Shown here piece after piece: positions 1-11,596 of a DNA stretch of 64,000 bases; position 1 is the stretch's first letter, and each line of letters starts with the position of its first letter. The position numbers and the translations under genes are program-made. The notes under the pieces were generated by a model. It was given only the letters and a program-made list of their open reading frames with translations, did no database searches and was not told the DNA's origin. Origin of the DNA: Streptomyces alanosinicus (lineage in GTDB: Bacteria; Actinomycetota; Actinomycetes; Streptomycetales; Streptomycetaceae); assembly GCF_014650595.1 (NCBI RefSeq), contig NZ_BMVG01000004.1, positions 372,001 to 436,000 on the forward strand. Reading direction: 5' to 3'.

Positions 1-1
1 C

Positions 2-808
2 GGCTACGCGTCGGACGAGACGCCCACCCTGATGCCGCTGCCGATCTTCCTGGCGCACCGCCTGTCGAAGCGGCTGTCCGAGGTCCGCAAGAACGGCACC
101 ATCCCCTACCTGCGCCCGGACGGCAAGACGCAGGTCACCATCGAGTACGACGGCGACAAGGCCGTCCGTCTCGACACGGTGGTCGTCTCCTCCCAGCACG
201 CGAGCGACATCGACCTGGAGTCGCTGCTGGCGCCCGACATCCGCGAGTTCGTCGTCGAGCCGGAGCTGAAGGCGCTGCTGGACGAGGGCATCAAGCTGGA
301 CACCGACGGCTACCGGCTGCTGGTCAACCCGACCGGCCGCTTCGAGATCGGCGGCCCGATGGGCGACGCCGGCCTCACCGGCCGCAAGATCATCATCGAC
401 ACCTACGGCGGCATGGCCCGCCACGGCGGCGGCGCCTTCTCCGGCAAGGACCCGTCCAAGGTGGACCGCTCGGCCGCGTACGCGATGCGCTGGGTCGCGA
501 AGAACGTGGTGGCGGCGGGCCTGGCCTCGCGCTGCGAGGTGCAGGTCGCCTACGCGATCGGCAAGGCCGAGCCGGTCGGTCTCTTCGTGGAGACCTTCGG
601 CACCGCCAAGGTCGACGCCGAGAAGATCGAGAAGGCGATCGAGGAGGTCTTCGACCTCCGTCCGGCCGCGATCATCCGCGCCCTCGACCTGCTCCGCCCG
701 ATCTACTCCCAGACGGCCGCCTACGGCCACTTCGGCCGCGAGCTGCCCGACTTCACCTGGGAGCGCACGGACCGCGTGGACGCCCTGCGCACGGCCGTGG
801 GCCTGTAG
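2..808 (+). CDS. metK: S-adenosylmethionine synthetase, C-terminal part (gene starts before the window)
   Basis: Makes S-adenosylmethionine from methionine and ATP in the cytoplasm. The frame is open from base 2, so only about the last 268 of roughly 400 residues are here. Visible family motifs are [15 protein letters not shown] at the edge, then [19 protein letters not shown] and [19 protein letters not shown], the ATP/metal and phosphate-binding signatures of the family. The first ATG in frame (base 32) is internal and not the true start. A hairpin 20 bp downstream probably ends the transcript before priA. Identity is secure; only the N-terminus is missing. Confidence 0.97.
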   Translation, partial: GYASDETPTLMPLPIFLAHRLSKRLSEVRKNGTIPYLRPDGKTQVTIEYDGDKAVRLDTVVVSSQHASDIDLESLLAPDIREFVVEPELKALLDEGIKLDTDGYRLLVNPTGRFEIGGPMGDAGLTGRKIIIDTYGGMARHGGGAFSGKDPSKVDRSAAYAMRWVAKNVVAAGLASRCEVQVAYAIGKAEPVGLFVETFGTAKVDAEKIEKAIEEVFDLRPAAIIRALDLLRPIYSQTAAYGHFGRELPDFTWERTDRVDALRTAVGL

Positions 809-827
809 GCCCGCGCCTTCCTCTCGC

Positions 828-864
828 CGAGGCCCGACTCCCGTTTCCCGGGGGCCGGGCCTCG
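828..864 (+). terminator. Hairpin terminator after metK
   Basis: CGAGGCCCG at 828-836 is perfectly complementary to CGGGCCTCG at 856-864, with a 19-nt loop. It lies 20 bp after the metK stop. There is no U tract, as is usual in Streptomyces. Confidence 0.6.
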
Positions 865-976
865 ACGTGTCGTATGTCACAGAACCTGAAGCCGGCCCGA
901 TCCGGAGACAAGGCCCTGGGCGCCGGGTATCCGTCGGCGGCCGCCGTTGTCCGAGGCGTTTGGTAAGAATGCAAGC

Positions 977-3124
977 GTGAGCAGCGAGAACGAGCCGGGG
1001 GGCGGCGGGGCCGAAGAGGCGCCGCCGGAGCAGCTCGCGCTCATCCGGGAGAGCGTGCGCGCGGCGAAGACGCCCCGCGCCAAGCCGCGGACCTGGCGGG
1101 GGGCCGCCCTCGCCAGGGAGCTGCCCGTCGCGCGGGTGCTGGTCGACAAGGGTGTGCTGCACCTCGACCGGTACTTCGACTACGCGGTGCCCGAGGAGCT
1201 GGACGCGCAGGCGCAGCCCGGTGTGCGGGTGCGGGTGCGGTTCGGGGCCGGGCGGCACCGGGTCCGCGAAGGGCGCCGTGAGGGCGGCGGGCTCATCGAC
1301 GGGTTCCTGATCGAGCGCCGGGCCGAGTCCGACTACACGGGGCCGCTGGCCGCCCTCGCCCAGGTCGTCTCGCCGGAGCCGGTACTCAGCGAGGAACTGC
1401 TGGGCCTCACCCGGGCCGTCGCCGACCGGTACGCCGGCAGCCTCGCCGATGTGCTCCAGCTGGCCGTGCCGCCGCGCAGCGCGCGCGCCGAGCAGCGGCC
1501 CTCGCCCGCGCCGCTGCCCCCACCGAAGACCCCGGAGCCGGCCTCCTGGGGAAGGTACGAGCACGGCGGAGCGTTCCTCGCCGCGCTGGCCGACGGCGGA
1601 TCGCCCAGGGCGGTCTGGAACGCGTTGCCGGGCCCGCTGTGGAGCGAGGAACTGGCCCGCGCCGTAGCCGCCACGCTCGCCTCGGGGCGCGGCGCCCTCG
1701 TCGTCGTACCGGACGGCCGGGCCGCCGCCCGCGTCGACGCCGCGCTCATCACGCTGCTCGGCACGGGGCGGCACGCGCTGCTCACCGCCGACGCCGGCCC
1801 CGAGAAACGCTACGCGCAGTGGCTGGCGGTGCGACGGGGTTCCGTGCGGGCCGTGGTCGGGACGCGGGCGGCCATGTTCGCGCCTGTACAGGACCTCGGG
1901 CTCGTCGCCGTCTGGGACGACGGCGACGACAGCCACAGCGAACAGCACGCCCCACAGCCGCATGCGCGCGATGTGCTGCTGCTGCGCGCCGCGCTGGACA
2001 AGTGTGCCTTCCTGCTCGGCGGATTCGGCTGCACCGTCGAGGCCGCCCAGCTCATGGAGAGCGGCTGGGCCCGGCCGCTGGCGGCCGGCCGGGAGCAGGT
2101 GCGCCGGGCCGCGCCCCTGGTCCGGACGGTCGGGGACGACGACCTCGCGCGCGACGAGGCGGCCCGCGCCGCCCGGCTGCCGACCCTCGCCTGGCAGACG
2201 GCCCGCGAGGGGCTGCGGCACGGGCCCGTGCTGGTGCAGGTGCCCCGGCGCGGGTACGCGCCTCGCATGGCCTGTGCCCAGTGCCGGGCGCCCGCCCGGT
2301 GCCGGCACTGCTCCGGGCCCCTGCAGGGGCAGGACGCGGGGGTTCTGCGATGCGGCTGGTGCGGGCGCGAGGAGAGCGCGTGGCACTGCCCGGACTGCGG
2401 GGGCTTCCGGTTGCGGGCCCAGGTCGTGGGCGCGCGGCGGACGGCCGAGGAGCTGGGGCGCGCCTTTCCCGCCGTCCCGGTGCGCACCTCGGGGCGGGAG
2501 CATGTGCTGGACACGGTGCCGGGCACACCCGCGCTGGTGGTGAGCACACCGGGCGCCGAGCCCGTCGCCGAGGGCGGCTATGCCGCGGCCCTGCTCCTCG
2601 ACGGCTGGGCCATGCTCGTACGACCCGATCTGCGGGCCGGTGAGGACGCGCTGCGCCGCTGGATCGCGGCGGGTGCGCTGGTGCGGCCGCAGAGCGAGGG
2701 GGGCACGGTGGTCGTGGTGGCCGAGCCCAGCCTGCGGCCCGTGCAGGCCCTGGTGCGCTGGGACCCTGTCGGGCATGCGGTACGGGAACTGGCCGAGCGG
2801 GCCGAGCTGGGCTTCCCGCCGGTGTCGCGGATGGCGGCCGTGTCCGGGACCCCGACGGCCCTCGCCGAGTTCCTGGCCTCGGTGGAACTGCCGCCGGACG
2901 CCCAGGTGTTGGGACCGGTGCCGATAGCGCCGACGCCGCCGGGGAGGCCCCGCAGGCCCGGAGGGCCGCCGCCGGGTGAGCACTGGGACCGGGCGCTGGT
3001 ACGGGTGCCGCCGGGCAGCGGAGCCGCGCTGGCCGCCGCGCTGAAGACCGCCCAGGCCGCGCGCATGGCGCGGGGGAGCGGGGAGGCGGTGCGGGTGCGG
3101 ATCGATCCGGCGGACATCGGGTGA
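977..3124 (+). CDS. priA: PriA-like primosomal protein N', helicase motifs degenerate
   Basis: Actinobacterial PriA homologue, about 715 aa, implicated in replication restart. The DNA-binding N-terminal region (LVDKGVLHLDRYFDYAVPEEL) is followed by a RecA-like region and a zinc region rich in CxxC pairs (ACAQCRAPARCRHC, LRCGWCG, WHCPDCGG). The Walker A loop of Proteobacterial PriA is absent: the equivalent stretch reads AVWNALPGPLWSEELARAV. The DEEH box is replaced by DDGDDSHSEQ. An ATP-driven helicase activity is therefore unlikely, as is known for actinobacterial PriA. I chose GTG 977 (SSENEPGGGG follows) over the in-frame TTG at 947. It follows metK in the same direction. Confidence 0.9.
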   Translation: MSSENEPGGGGAEEAPPEQLALIRESVRAAKTPRAKPRTWRGAALARELPVARVLVDKGVLHLDRYFDYAVPEELDAQAQPGVRVRVRFGAGRHRVREGRREGGGLIDGFLIERRAESDYTGPLAALAQVVSPEPVLSEELLGLTRAVADRYAGSLADVLQLAVPPRSARAEQRPSPAPLPPPKTPEPASWGRYEHGGAFLAALADGGSPRAVWNALPGPLWSEELARAVAATLASGRGALVVVPDGRAAARVDAALITLLGTGRHALLTADAGPEKRYAQWLAVRRGSVRAVVGTRAAMFAPVQDLGLVAVWDDGDDSHSEQHAPQPHARDVLLLRAALDKCAFLLGGFGCTVEAAQLMESGWARPLAAGREQVRRAAPLVRTVGDDDLARDEAARAARLPTLAWQTAREGLRHGPVLVQVPRRGYAPRMACAQCRAPARCRHCSGPLQGQDAGVLRCGWCGREESAWHCPDCGGFRLRAQVVGARRTAEELGRAFPAVPVRTSGREHVLDTVPGTPALVVSTPGAEPVAEGGYAAALLLDGWAMLVRPDLRAGEDALRRWIAAGALVRPQSEGGTVVVVAEPSLRPVQALVRWDPVGHAVRELAERAELGFPPVSRMAAVSGTPTALAEFLASVELPPDAQVLGPVPIAPTPPGRPRRPGGPPPGEHWDRALVRVPPGSGAALAAALKTAQAARMARGSGEAVRVRIDPADIG

Positions 3125-3277
3125 CGTGCGCTGCCGCTGGATTGTGGGGGCGCGCGGGGCGTCGACAGCCGGTGGGTGGGGCGAGGCGGTGCAGCGGGCG
3201 CGCTGGGCGCTGCTGAGGGTGAGGGCGGGCGCGCCGGGCCTTCCGGTCACTTCAACCGCGTCTGCGTCCGGCCTGTC

Positions 3278-3322
3278 GGTGTCCGGGCCGCCGGTGTCCG
3301 GGCCGCCGGTGTCCGGGCCGTC
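3278..3322. repeat. 15-bp tandem repeat, three units
   Basis: Units of GGTGTCCGGGCCGCC start at 3278, 3293 and 3308, the last with one change. They lie in the 343-bp stretch between priA and the converging gene. Further short duplications (GGCAGGCTCCGGTCCC-like) follow to about 3420. I see no gene in 3125-3467. Confidence 0.7.
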
Positions 3323-3467
3323 CGGCGATCCGGCTCGTCCGTATGCCGCCCGCCCGCCCGTCTCGTCGGCTGGCCTGTGTCCGGCCCGGCAGGCTCCGGT
3401 CCCGGCAGGCTCCGGCCCGTCTCACTCCGGCCCTCCCGGACATCCCCGGGAGGGCAGCGCGGAGGGG

Positions 3468-4166
<699 letters not shown>

Positions 4167-4274
4167 TCAGTACTCCCGTCCGGGCACCGCCCGTCCGGCC
4201 GCCGGTTCCTCCGTGCGTGGTCATAGACTGGTGCGCTGCCCGTCCACCCCCGCCCGAGAGGCCCGATCCCGCCC

Positions 4275-5207
4275 ATGAAGCTTGTCTTCGCCGGTACCCC
4301 CGAGGTCGCCGTTCCCGCTCTGGACGCCCTGATCGCCTCCGGGCGGCACGAGGTGGCCGCCGTCGTCACGCGGCCCGACGCGCCGGCCGGGCGTGGGCGC
4401 AGGCTGGTCGCGTCGCCCGTGGCCGAGCGGGCCGAAGAGGCCGGGATCGAGGTGCTCAAGCCCCTCAAGCCGCGCGACCCCGAGTTCCTGGAGCGGCTGG
4501 CGGAGATCGGCCCGGACTGCTGCCCGGTCGTCGCGTACGGCGCGCTGCTGCCCAGGGCCGCCCTCGGCGTCCCCGCCCAGGGCTGGGTCAATCTGCACTT
4601 CTCCCTGCTGCCCGCCTGGCGCGGGGCCGCTCCGGTGCAGCACTCCATCATGGCGGGCGACGAGATCACCGGCGCCTCCACCTTCCTCATCGAGGAGGGG
4701 CTGGACTCCGGGCCCGTGTACGGCACCGTGACCGAGGCGATCCGGGCCACCGACACCAGCGGCGACCTGCTGACGCGGCTCGCCTTCGCCGGCGCCGGGC
4801 TGCTCGCCGCGACCATGGACGGCATCGAGGACGGCACGCTGAAGGCCGTACCGCAGCCGGCCGAGGGCATCACGCTCGCACCGAAGATCACCGTCGAGGA
4901 CGCACATGTCGACTGGGCCACGCCCGCGCTGCGCGTCGACCGGGTCGTGCGCGGCTGCACCCCGGCGCCCGGCGCCTGGACCACCTTCCGCGGCGAGCGG
5001 CTCAAGCTGATCCAGGTCACGCCCGTGCCCGAGCGCACCGACCTCGCGCCGGGGCGGATGGCGATCGGCAAGAACAGCGTCCACGTGGGCACGGGTTCGT
5101 ACGCCGTCGAGCTGCTCTGGGTGCAGGCACAGGGCAAGAAGCCGATGCGGGCGGCCGACTGGGCCCGTGGGGTGCGCATCGCCGAGAGCGAGACGCTCGG
5201 CGGCTGA
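4275..5207 (+). CDS. fmt: Methionyl-tRNA formyltransferase
   Basis: Formylates initiator Met-tRNA using 10-formyltetrahydrofolate. 310 aa, normal length. The N-terminal Rossmann-type domain begins [19 protein letters not shown]. The catalytic segment [20 protein letters not shown] holds the Asn and His of the formyltransferase family, and the Asp lies in the following GLDSGPVYG region. The C-terminal domain begins near residue 210. The ATG at 4275 gives the standard N-terminus. rsmB follows after 80 bp, so the pair forms a translation-related cluster. Confidence 0.97.
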   Translation: MKLVFAGTPEVAVPALDALIASGRHEVAAVVTRPDAPAGRGRRLVASPVAERAEEAGIEVLKPLKPRDPEFLERLAEIGPDCCPVVAYGALLPRAALGVPAQGWVNLHFSLLPAWRGAAPVQHSIMAGDEITGASTFLIEEGLDSGPVYGTVTEAIRATDTSGDLLTRLAFAGAGLLAATMDGIEDGTLKAVPQPAEGITLAPKITVEDAHVDWATPALRVDRVVRGCTPAPGAWTTFRGERLKLIQVTPVPERTDLAPGRMAIGKNSVHVGTGSYAVELLWVQAQGKKPMRAADWARGVRIAESETLGG

Positions 5208-5287
5208 GGGCCCGGTCGAAGGAGCCGCGGGCGCGCCGACGTACGCTGGGAACCGCACTCCTTCCTGACATCCGGAGCACCTTTTTC

Positions 5288-6715
5288 GTGAGCGAGCAGT
5301 CCCGGCGGCCGCGCCGGCCCGCCAAGCCCTACCGCCGTCCGCAGAAGGACCCCGTCCGCATCCTGGCCTTCGAGGCGCTGCGCGCGGTCGACGAGCGGGA
5401 CGCGTACGCCAACCTCGTGCTGCCTCCGCTGCTGCGCAAGGCCCGCGAGAAGGAGGGACCGGAGAACTTCGACGCGCGGGACGCGGCCCTCGCCACCGAG
5501 CTGGTGTACGGCACGCTGCGGCGGCAGGGGACGTACGACGCGGTGATCGCCGCCTGTGTCGACCGGCCGCTGCGCGAGGTCGACTCGCCGGTGCTCGATG
5601 TGCTCAGCCTCGGCGTGCACCAGCTGCTGGGGACGCGGATCCCGACGCACGCCGCCGTGTCCGCCTCGGTCGAGCTGGCGCGGGTGGTGCTCGGCGACGG
5701 GCGGGCCAAGTTCGTCAACGCCGTGCTGCGCAAGGTCACGCAGCACGATCTGGACGGTTGGCTGGAGCAGGTCGCGCCGCCGTACGACGAAGACCCCGAG
5801 GACCACCTCGCCGTCGTCCACTCGCACCCCCGGTGGGTCGTCTCCGCGCTCTGGGACTCCCTCGGCGGCGGGCGCGCCGGCATCGAGGACCTGCTGGAGG
5901 CCGACAACGAACGGCCCGAGGTCACCCTGGTCGCACGGCCGGGCCGGGCCACCACCGAGGAACTGCTGCGCGAGGAAGCCGCCGTACCGGGGCGCTGGTC
6001 GCCCTACGCCGTGCGGCTCTCCGAGGGCGGGGAGCCGGGCGCGGTGGAGGCCGTGCGCGAGGGGCGGGCCGGTGTGCAGGACGAGGGCAGCCAGCTGGTC
6101 GCCCTCGCGCTCGCCAACGCGCCTTTGGAGGGTTCCGACAACACCTGGCTGGACGGATGCGCCGGGCCCGGCGGCAAGGCCGCGCTGCTGGCCGCCCTCG
6201 CCGCCGAGCGGGGCGCCACGCTGCTCGCCGCCGAGAAGCAGCCGCACCGGGCGGGGCTGGTCGCCAAGGCGCTGGCCGGTAATCCGGGGCCGTACCAGGT
6301 GATCACCGCCGACGGGACCCGGCCGCCGTGGCTGCCGGGCAGCTTCGACCGGGTGCTGATGGACGTGCCGTGCACCGGGCTCGGCGCGCTGCGCAGGCGC
6401 CCCGAGGCCCGCTGGCGCCGCCGCTCGGAGGATCTGGACAACTTCGCGCCGCTGCAGCGCGCCCTGCTGCGCACCGCGCTCGACTCGGTGCGGGTCGGCG
6501 GCATCGTCGGCTACGCGACCTGCTCGCCGCACCTCGCCGAGACCCGCGCGGTCGTCTCCGACATCCTCAAGCAGCACCCGGCGACGGAACTGATCGACGC
6601 CCGTCCGCTGCTGCCGGGCGTGCCCGCGCTCGGCGACGGGCCGGACGTACAGCTGTGGCCGCATCTGCACGGCACGGACGCGATGTATCTGGCGCTGATC
6701 CGGAGAACCGGCTGA
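5288..6715 (+). CDS. rsmB: 16S rRNA m5C967 methyltransferase (RsmB/Sun family)
   Basis: SAM-dependent cytosine-C5 methyltransferase of the RsmB/NOP2 family, about 475 aa. An NusB-like RNA-binding domain covers roughly residues 20-170 ([37 protein letters not shown]). The catalytic Rossmann domain follows: [16 protein letters not shown] is the SAM loop, [20 protein letters not shown] carries the motif IV Cys, and [15 protein letters not shown] carries the nucleophilic Cys. GTG 5288 begins [18 protein letters not shown] much longer upstream reading in the same frame overlaps fmt and is spurious. Confidence 0.95.
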   Translation: MSEQSRRPRRPAKPYRRPQKDPVRILAFEALRAVDERDAYANLVLPPLLRKAREKEGPENFDARDAALATELVYGTLRRQGTYDAVIAACVDRPLREVDSPVLDVLSLGVHQLLGTRIPTHAAVSASVELARVVLGDGRAKFVNAVLRKVTQHDLDGWLEQVAPPYDEDPEDHLAVVHSHPRWVVSALWDSLGGGRAGIEDLLEADNERPEVTLVARPGRATTEELLREEAAVPGRWSPYAVRLSEGGEPGAVEAVREGRAGVQDEGSQLVALALANAPLEGSDNTWLDGCAGPGGKAALLAALAAERGATLLAAEKQPHRAGLVAKALAGNPGPYQVITADGTRPPWLPGSFDRVLMDVPCTGLGALRRRPEARWRRRSEDLDNFAPLQRALLRTALDSVRVGGIVGYATCSPHLAETRAVVSDILKQHPATELIDARPLLPGVPALGDGPDVQLWPHLHGTDAMYLALIRRTG

Positions 6716-6851
6716 GGCACGTTCCGCCGCCGCACCGGCTCGGGCGGCTGGCTCCCGATGGTCATCCACAGGCGGTCGCAAAAGTATGATGAGCTGCCCT
6801 CGCCTGTGGACGACGCGAACATCAGTGCTCCGGACATGGCAGTCTTGTCGC

Positions 6852-7538
6852 ATGGCCGTGCAGATCAACCCCAGCATCCTGTCCGCCGACTTCGCGCGCC
6901 TCGCGGAGGAGGCCAAGGCGGTCCAAGGCGCCGACTGGCTCCACGTCGACGTCATGGACAACCACTTCGTCCCGAACCTCACGCTCGGCGTGCCGGTGGT
7001 GGAGTCCCTGGCCCGTGCGACGGACACCCCGCTGGACTGCCATCTGATGATCGAGGACCCTGACCGCTGGGCGCCCCGGTACGTCGAGGCGGGTGCCTCC
7101 TCCGTCACCTTCCATGTGGAGGCGGCCGCCGCGCCGGTGCGACTCGCCCGGGAGATCCGCGCCAAGGGTGCCCGCGCGTCCATGGCGCTGAAGCCGGCGA
7201 CGCCGATCGAGCCGTACGAAGACCTGCTCCCGGAACTCGACATGCTGTTGATCATGACGGTCGAGCCCGGCTTCGGCGGTCAGGCGTTCCTCGACATCAT
7301 GCTGCCCAAGATCCGCCGCACCCGTGAGCTGATCGGCAAGCACGGACTGCAGCTGTGGCTGCAGGTGGACGGCGGTGTCTCGGCCTCGACGATCGAGCGG
7401 TGCGCGGACGCGGGAGCGGATGTGTTCGTGGCCGGCTCCGCCGTGTACGGGGCGCAGGACCCGGCGGAGGCGGTCCGTGCCCTGCGTACTCAGGCGGAGG
7501 CGGCCACCGCCAAGGCCTCCTGGGCATGCGACCACTGA
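6852..7538 (+). CDS. rpe: Ribulose-phosphate 3-epimerase
   Basis: TIM-barrel enzyme of the pentose phosphate pathway, 228 aa, normal length. Visible signatures are [13 protein letters not shown] (N-terminal), [16 protein letters not shown] (metal-binding His/Asp), [21 protein letters not shown] and VDGGVS followed by [13 protein letters not shown] (phosphate site). The ATG at 6852 gives the normal MAVQINPS start. No Shine-Dalgarno is obvious before it, so leaderless or weakly led translation is possible. An in-frame ATG at 6786 would add a non-family extension. Confidence 0.96.
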   Translation: MAVQINPSILSADFARLAEEAKAVQGADWLHVDVMDNHFVPNLTLGVPVVESLARATDTPLDCHLMIEDPDRWAPRYVEAGASSVTFHVEAAAAPVRLAREIRAKGARASMALKPATPIEPYEDLLPELDMLLIMTVEPGFGGQAFLDIMLPKIRRTRELIGKHGLQLWLQVDGGVSASTIERCADAGADVFVAGSAVYGAQDPAEAVRALRTQAEAATAKASWACDH

Positions 7539-7652
7539 GCCACGGCTACGTGAACGGTTAAGTGAACGCCCCCTATCAGGGCAGATCCGTAGCGCCGAAT
7601 CTGCAAGGATGAACGGCGAATCCAGAGTGTGAACAGCAGTGAGGAGATCGCC

Positions 7653-8672
7653 GTGTCGGGTATGTCGGCGGGCCGGTCAGCCATGCGGATGGGACCCGCT
7701 GAGCTGGTGCAGGCGGCGGCCATGGCCCGCCGCTTCTACCTCGAGGGCAAGTCCAAGATCCAGATCGCGGAGGAGTTCGGCGTCAGCCGCTTCAAAGTGG
7801 CCCGGGTACTGGAGACTGCCCTCGAACGGGATCTCGTACGCATCGAGATCCGTGTCCCGGCCGAGCTGGACGCCGAGCGCTCCGACGCGCTCCGCGCCCG
7901 CTACGGCCTGAGGCACGCCGTCGTGGTCGAGTCCCCGGCCGAGGCCGAGGAGACCCCCGACCCCGAGAACCTCGGCGAGGTCGCCGCCGACCTGCTCGGC
8001 GAACTCGTCGACGAGGGCGACGTGCTGGGGCTGGCCTGGGGCCGGTCCACCATCCATATGGCGGCGGCGCTCGACCGGCTGCCGCCGTGCACGGTCGTGC
8101 AGCTGACGGGTGTGTACGACGCCGGGACCTCGGAGCGCGGCTCGGTCGAGGCCGTGCGCCGCGCCGCCCAGGTGTCGGGCGGCGACGCCCACCCGATCTA
8201 CGCGCCGATGCTGCTGCCGGACGCGGCCACCGCGGCGGCGCTGCGCAGCCAGACCGGGATCGCCCGTGCCTTCGAGTACTTCGACAAGGTCACGGTCGCC
8301 TGTGTCTCCATCGGCTCCTGGGAGCCGGGCATCTCGACGGTGCACGACATGCTCAGCGACGAGGAGCGGGCGCACTACGCCTCGCTCGGCGTGGCCGCGG
8401 AGATGGCCGCGCACCTCTTCGACGCCGAAGGGCGCCGGATCGGGCGGGACCTGGGGGAGCGGTGCATCACGGTCAAGGCCGACCAGCTGCGCCGTATCCC
8501 GGAGGTCGTGGCGATCGCGGGCGGACAGCGCAAGGCGGCCGCGATCGACGCGGTGCTGCGGTCCGGGCTGGTCACCAGCCTGGTCACGGACACCTCCGCC
8601 GCGGACTACCTGATGACGGCCGGTCCGACGCCGAAGCCGACGCTCGGCCGGACGGACCCGGACGGAATCTGA
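7653..8672 (+). CDS. SorC/DeoR-type sugar-binding transcriptional regulator
   Basis: About 339 aa. An N-terminal helix-turn-helix (MARRFYLEGKSKIQIAEEFG, SRFKVARVLETALERDLVRI) is followed by the SorC effector domain (VLGLAWGRSTIHMAAALDRL, VQLTGVYDAGTSERGSVEAV, KVTVACVSIGSWEPG, ECITVKADQLRRIPEVVAIAGG-like end). Such proteins bind phosphorylated sugars. The GTG at 7653 has GAGGAG six nt upstream and is preferred over the GTG at 7629. No sugar operon adjoins, so the target is unknown; it follows rpe and may respond to a sugar phosphate. Confidence 0.9.
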   Translation: MSGMSAGRSAMRMGPAELVQAAAMARRFYLEGKSKIQIAEEFGVSRFKVARVLETALERDLVRIEIRVPAELDAERSDALRARYGLRHAVVVESPAEAEETPDPENLGEVAADLLGELVDEGDVLGLAWGRSTIHMAAALDRLPPCTVVQLTGVYDAGTSERGSVEAVRRAAQVSGGDAHPIYAPMLLPDAATAAALRSQTGIARAFEYFDKVTVACVSIGSWEPGISTVHDMLSDEERAHYASLGVAAEMAAHLFDAEGRRIGRDLGERCITVKADQLRRIPEVVAIAGGQRKAAAIDAVLRSGLVTSLVTDTSAADYLMTAGPTPKPTLGRTDPDGI

Positions 8673-8673
8673 C

Positions 8674-8699
8674 CGGGCCGAAGGACGTGGTCCGGCCCG
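8674..8699 (+). terminator. Hairpin terminator after the SorC regulator
   Basis: CGGGCC at 8674-8679 pairs with GGCCCG at 8694-8699, and GGAC pairs with GTCC inside around a GTG loop. It starts 2 bp after the stop codon. Confidence 0.6.
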
Positions 8700-8792
8700 A
8701 CCGCCTCGCACGGAGGGCGGCGGTCGGTGCCGGACGCGCGTCGGCGGGTCGTGGCGCCGTCGGGGCGGGACGTCCGTGGCAGCATCATCGGC

Positions 8793-9281
8793 ATGCTGCT
8801 GCGGCTCGTCCCCCCGGTGCCCCGACGGTCGTCCGTGCCCCGGGCACCCGGGTGTTCCCTGCCCCGTGCCTTCGCCGGTCTGCTGGTCGTCCTCGCCGTC
8901 CTGCTGACCGGATGCTCGCCGGGACCGGGATCGGGCCCCGGCACGGGCGCGACCGCGAGCACCGGCTCGCGGCCCGGCGCGGCCACGCCCGCCTGGGCCG
9001 AGGGCATGGCCACCGTGCAGGCGTCCCGGCTGCCCGCCGAGGCCCGGCAGACCCTCGCCCTCATCGACAAGGGCGGGCCGTTCCCGTACGCCCGTGACGG
9101 GATCGTCTTCGGGAACTTCGAGGGGCATCTGCCCCGGCACGGGCGCGGCTACTACCACGAGTACACCGTGCGGACACCGGGCTCGCGCGACCGCGGGGCC
9201 CGGCGCATCATCACCGGACAGGGCGGGGAGATCTACTACACCGATGATCACTACACATCGTTCCGGGCGGTGCTGAGATGA
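8793..9281 (+). CDS. Exported guanine-specific ribonuclease, barnase/RNase Sa family, with lipobox
   Basis: About 162 aa. The last 75 residues match the N1/T1 microbial ribonuclease fold: GPFPYARDGIVFGNFEGHLP, then GYYHEYTVRTPG (catalytic Glu), RGARRI (catalytic Arg) and YYTDDHYTSFR (catalytic His). All key residues are present. The N-terminus carries a basic region, a hydrophobic stretch (AFAGLLVVLAVLLTGC) and a lipobox LTGC, so the enzyme is probably a lipoprotein or anchored to the membrane rather than freely secreted. ATG 8793 was chosen; GTG 8727 is in frame upstream. The stop overlaps the barstar start by 4 bp. Confidence 0.92.
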   Translation: MLLRLVPPVPRRSSVPRAPGCSLPRAFAGLLVVLAVLLTGCSPGPGSGPGTGATASTGSRPGAATPAWAEGMATVQASRLPAEARQTLALIDKGGPFPYARDGIVFGNFEGHLPRHGRGYYHEYTVRTPGSRDRGARRIITGQGGEIYYTDDHYTSFRAVLR

Positions 9282-9643
9282 CCGAGGACCTGACCGGCTC
9301 GACCTACCCGATGGCAGGGCGGCTCGTCGTCACCCTGGACCTCGACGGCGTGACCGGCAAAGCCGGGCTGATGGACCGCATCGCCCGGGCGCTGGCACTG
9401 CCCGACTGGTTCGGCCGCAACTGGGACGCGCTGGCCGACTCCCTCTCCGACCACACCCTGTGGCCCGAGGGCGCCGTCGAACAGGGGCTGCTGATCGTCG
9501 TCCACGGCTGGCAGCCGTACGCCGAGGCCGCCCCGGGCGAGTGGCGGACGGCGCAGGACGTGTTCGCCGAGGCCGTGGACCGGACACCCGCGCTCGCCGT
9601 CGTACTGGCCCTGGGCGGCTCCCTCCTTGGAGGATCATCCTAG
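9278..9643 (+). CDS. Barstar-family ribonuclease inhibitor
   Basis: 121 aa cytoplasmic inhibitor, translationally coupled (ATGA overlap) to the barnase-like RNase gene. The diagnostic barstar helix segment is ALPDWFGRNWDALADSLSD, equivalent to the FGRNLDALWD region that plugs the active site of barnase. The coupling implies it protects the producing cell from its own enzyme before export. A C-terminal strand (ALAVVLALGGSLL) fits the family. The pair is compact and complete. Confidence 0.92.
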   Translation: MTEDLTGSTYPMAGRLVVTLDLDGVTGKAGLMDRIARALALPDWFGRNWDALADSLSDHTLWPEGAVEQGLLIVVHGWQPYAEAAPGEWRTAQDVFAEAVDRTPALAVVLALGGSLLGGSS

Positions 9644-9682
9644 ATGATCGCCGGCCACCCTGGAGGTTCTGTGGGGGCGTGA

Positions 9683-11218
<1,536 letters not shown>

Positions 11219-11240
11219 TCGGCGACCCGCCGCACCTGAC

Positions 11241-11278
11241 GGCCCCTGTCCCTCCCGCACTCGGGACGGACAGGGGCC
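11241..11278 (+). terminator. Strong hairpin terminator after guaB1
   Basis: GGCCCCTGTCC at 11241-11251 is a perfect inverted match to GGACAGGGGCC at 11268-11278, with a 16-nt loop, 22 bp after the guaB1 stop. Confidence 0.8.
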
Positions 11279-11372
11279 GTCGGCATGTCCGGAGCCCGGC
11301 CGGCCGTGTATCCGGCTGAACCGGAAGCCCCGTACTCACTTGTGCGGGCGGGCGTGCGTCCGAGGCCGCCGC

Positions 11373-11450
11373 GCAACGCTCGGCGACCCGCATGCAACGA
11401 TTTGTCATTCCGGTACGAGGAACGCAATGATCATGCAGGGACGCGCAAGG
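11373..11450 (+). promoter_or_regulatory. Phased GCAACG direct repeats, likely Lrp-type operator for the amino acid permease
   Basis: Four half-sites, GCAACG (11373), GCAACG (11394), GCAATG (11424) and GCAAGG (11445), are spaced 21, 30 and 21 bp. These are two and three helical turns, so all face one side of the DNA. A likely -10 (TAGGGT near 11484) follows. The downstream operon includes an Lrp regulator, whose family wraps DNA on phased sites. The same hexamer with 31/22-bp spacing precedes davA. Confidence 0.45.
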
Positions 11451-11596
11451 TTGCTGCATTACGCCCGTGAAGGCCTGCCTCATAGGGTGCTCGTCTGTAC
11501 GTGGCGTGGCGGGGACCCCGCTCGGTCGGTTCCTGCCCTCGCAGGGCTGCTCCCGGTCCCCGTCCGCAATGACCGGCAGGAGTAAGGAGCCACCGC

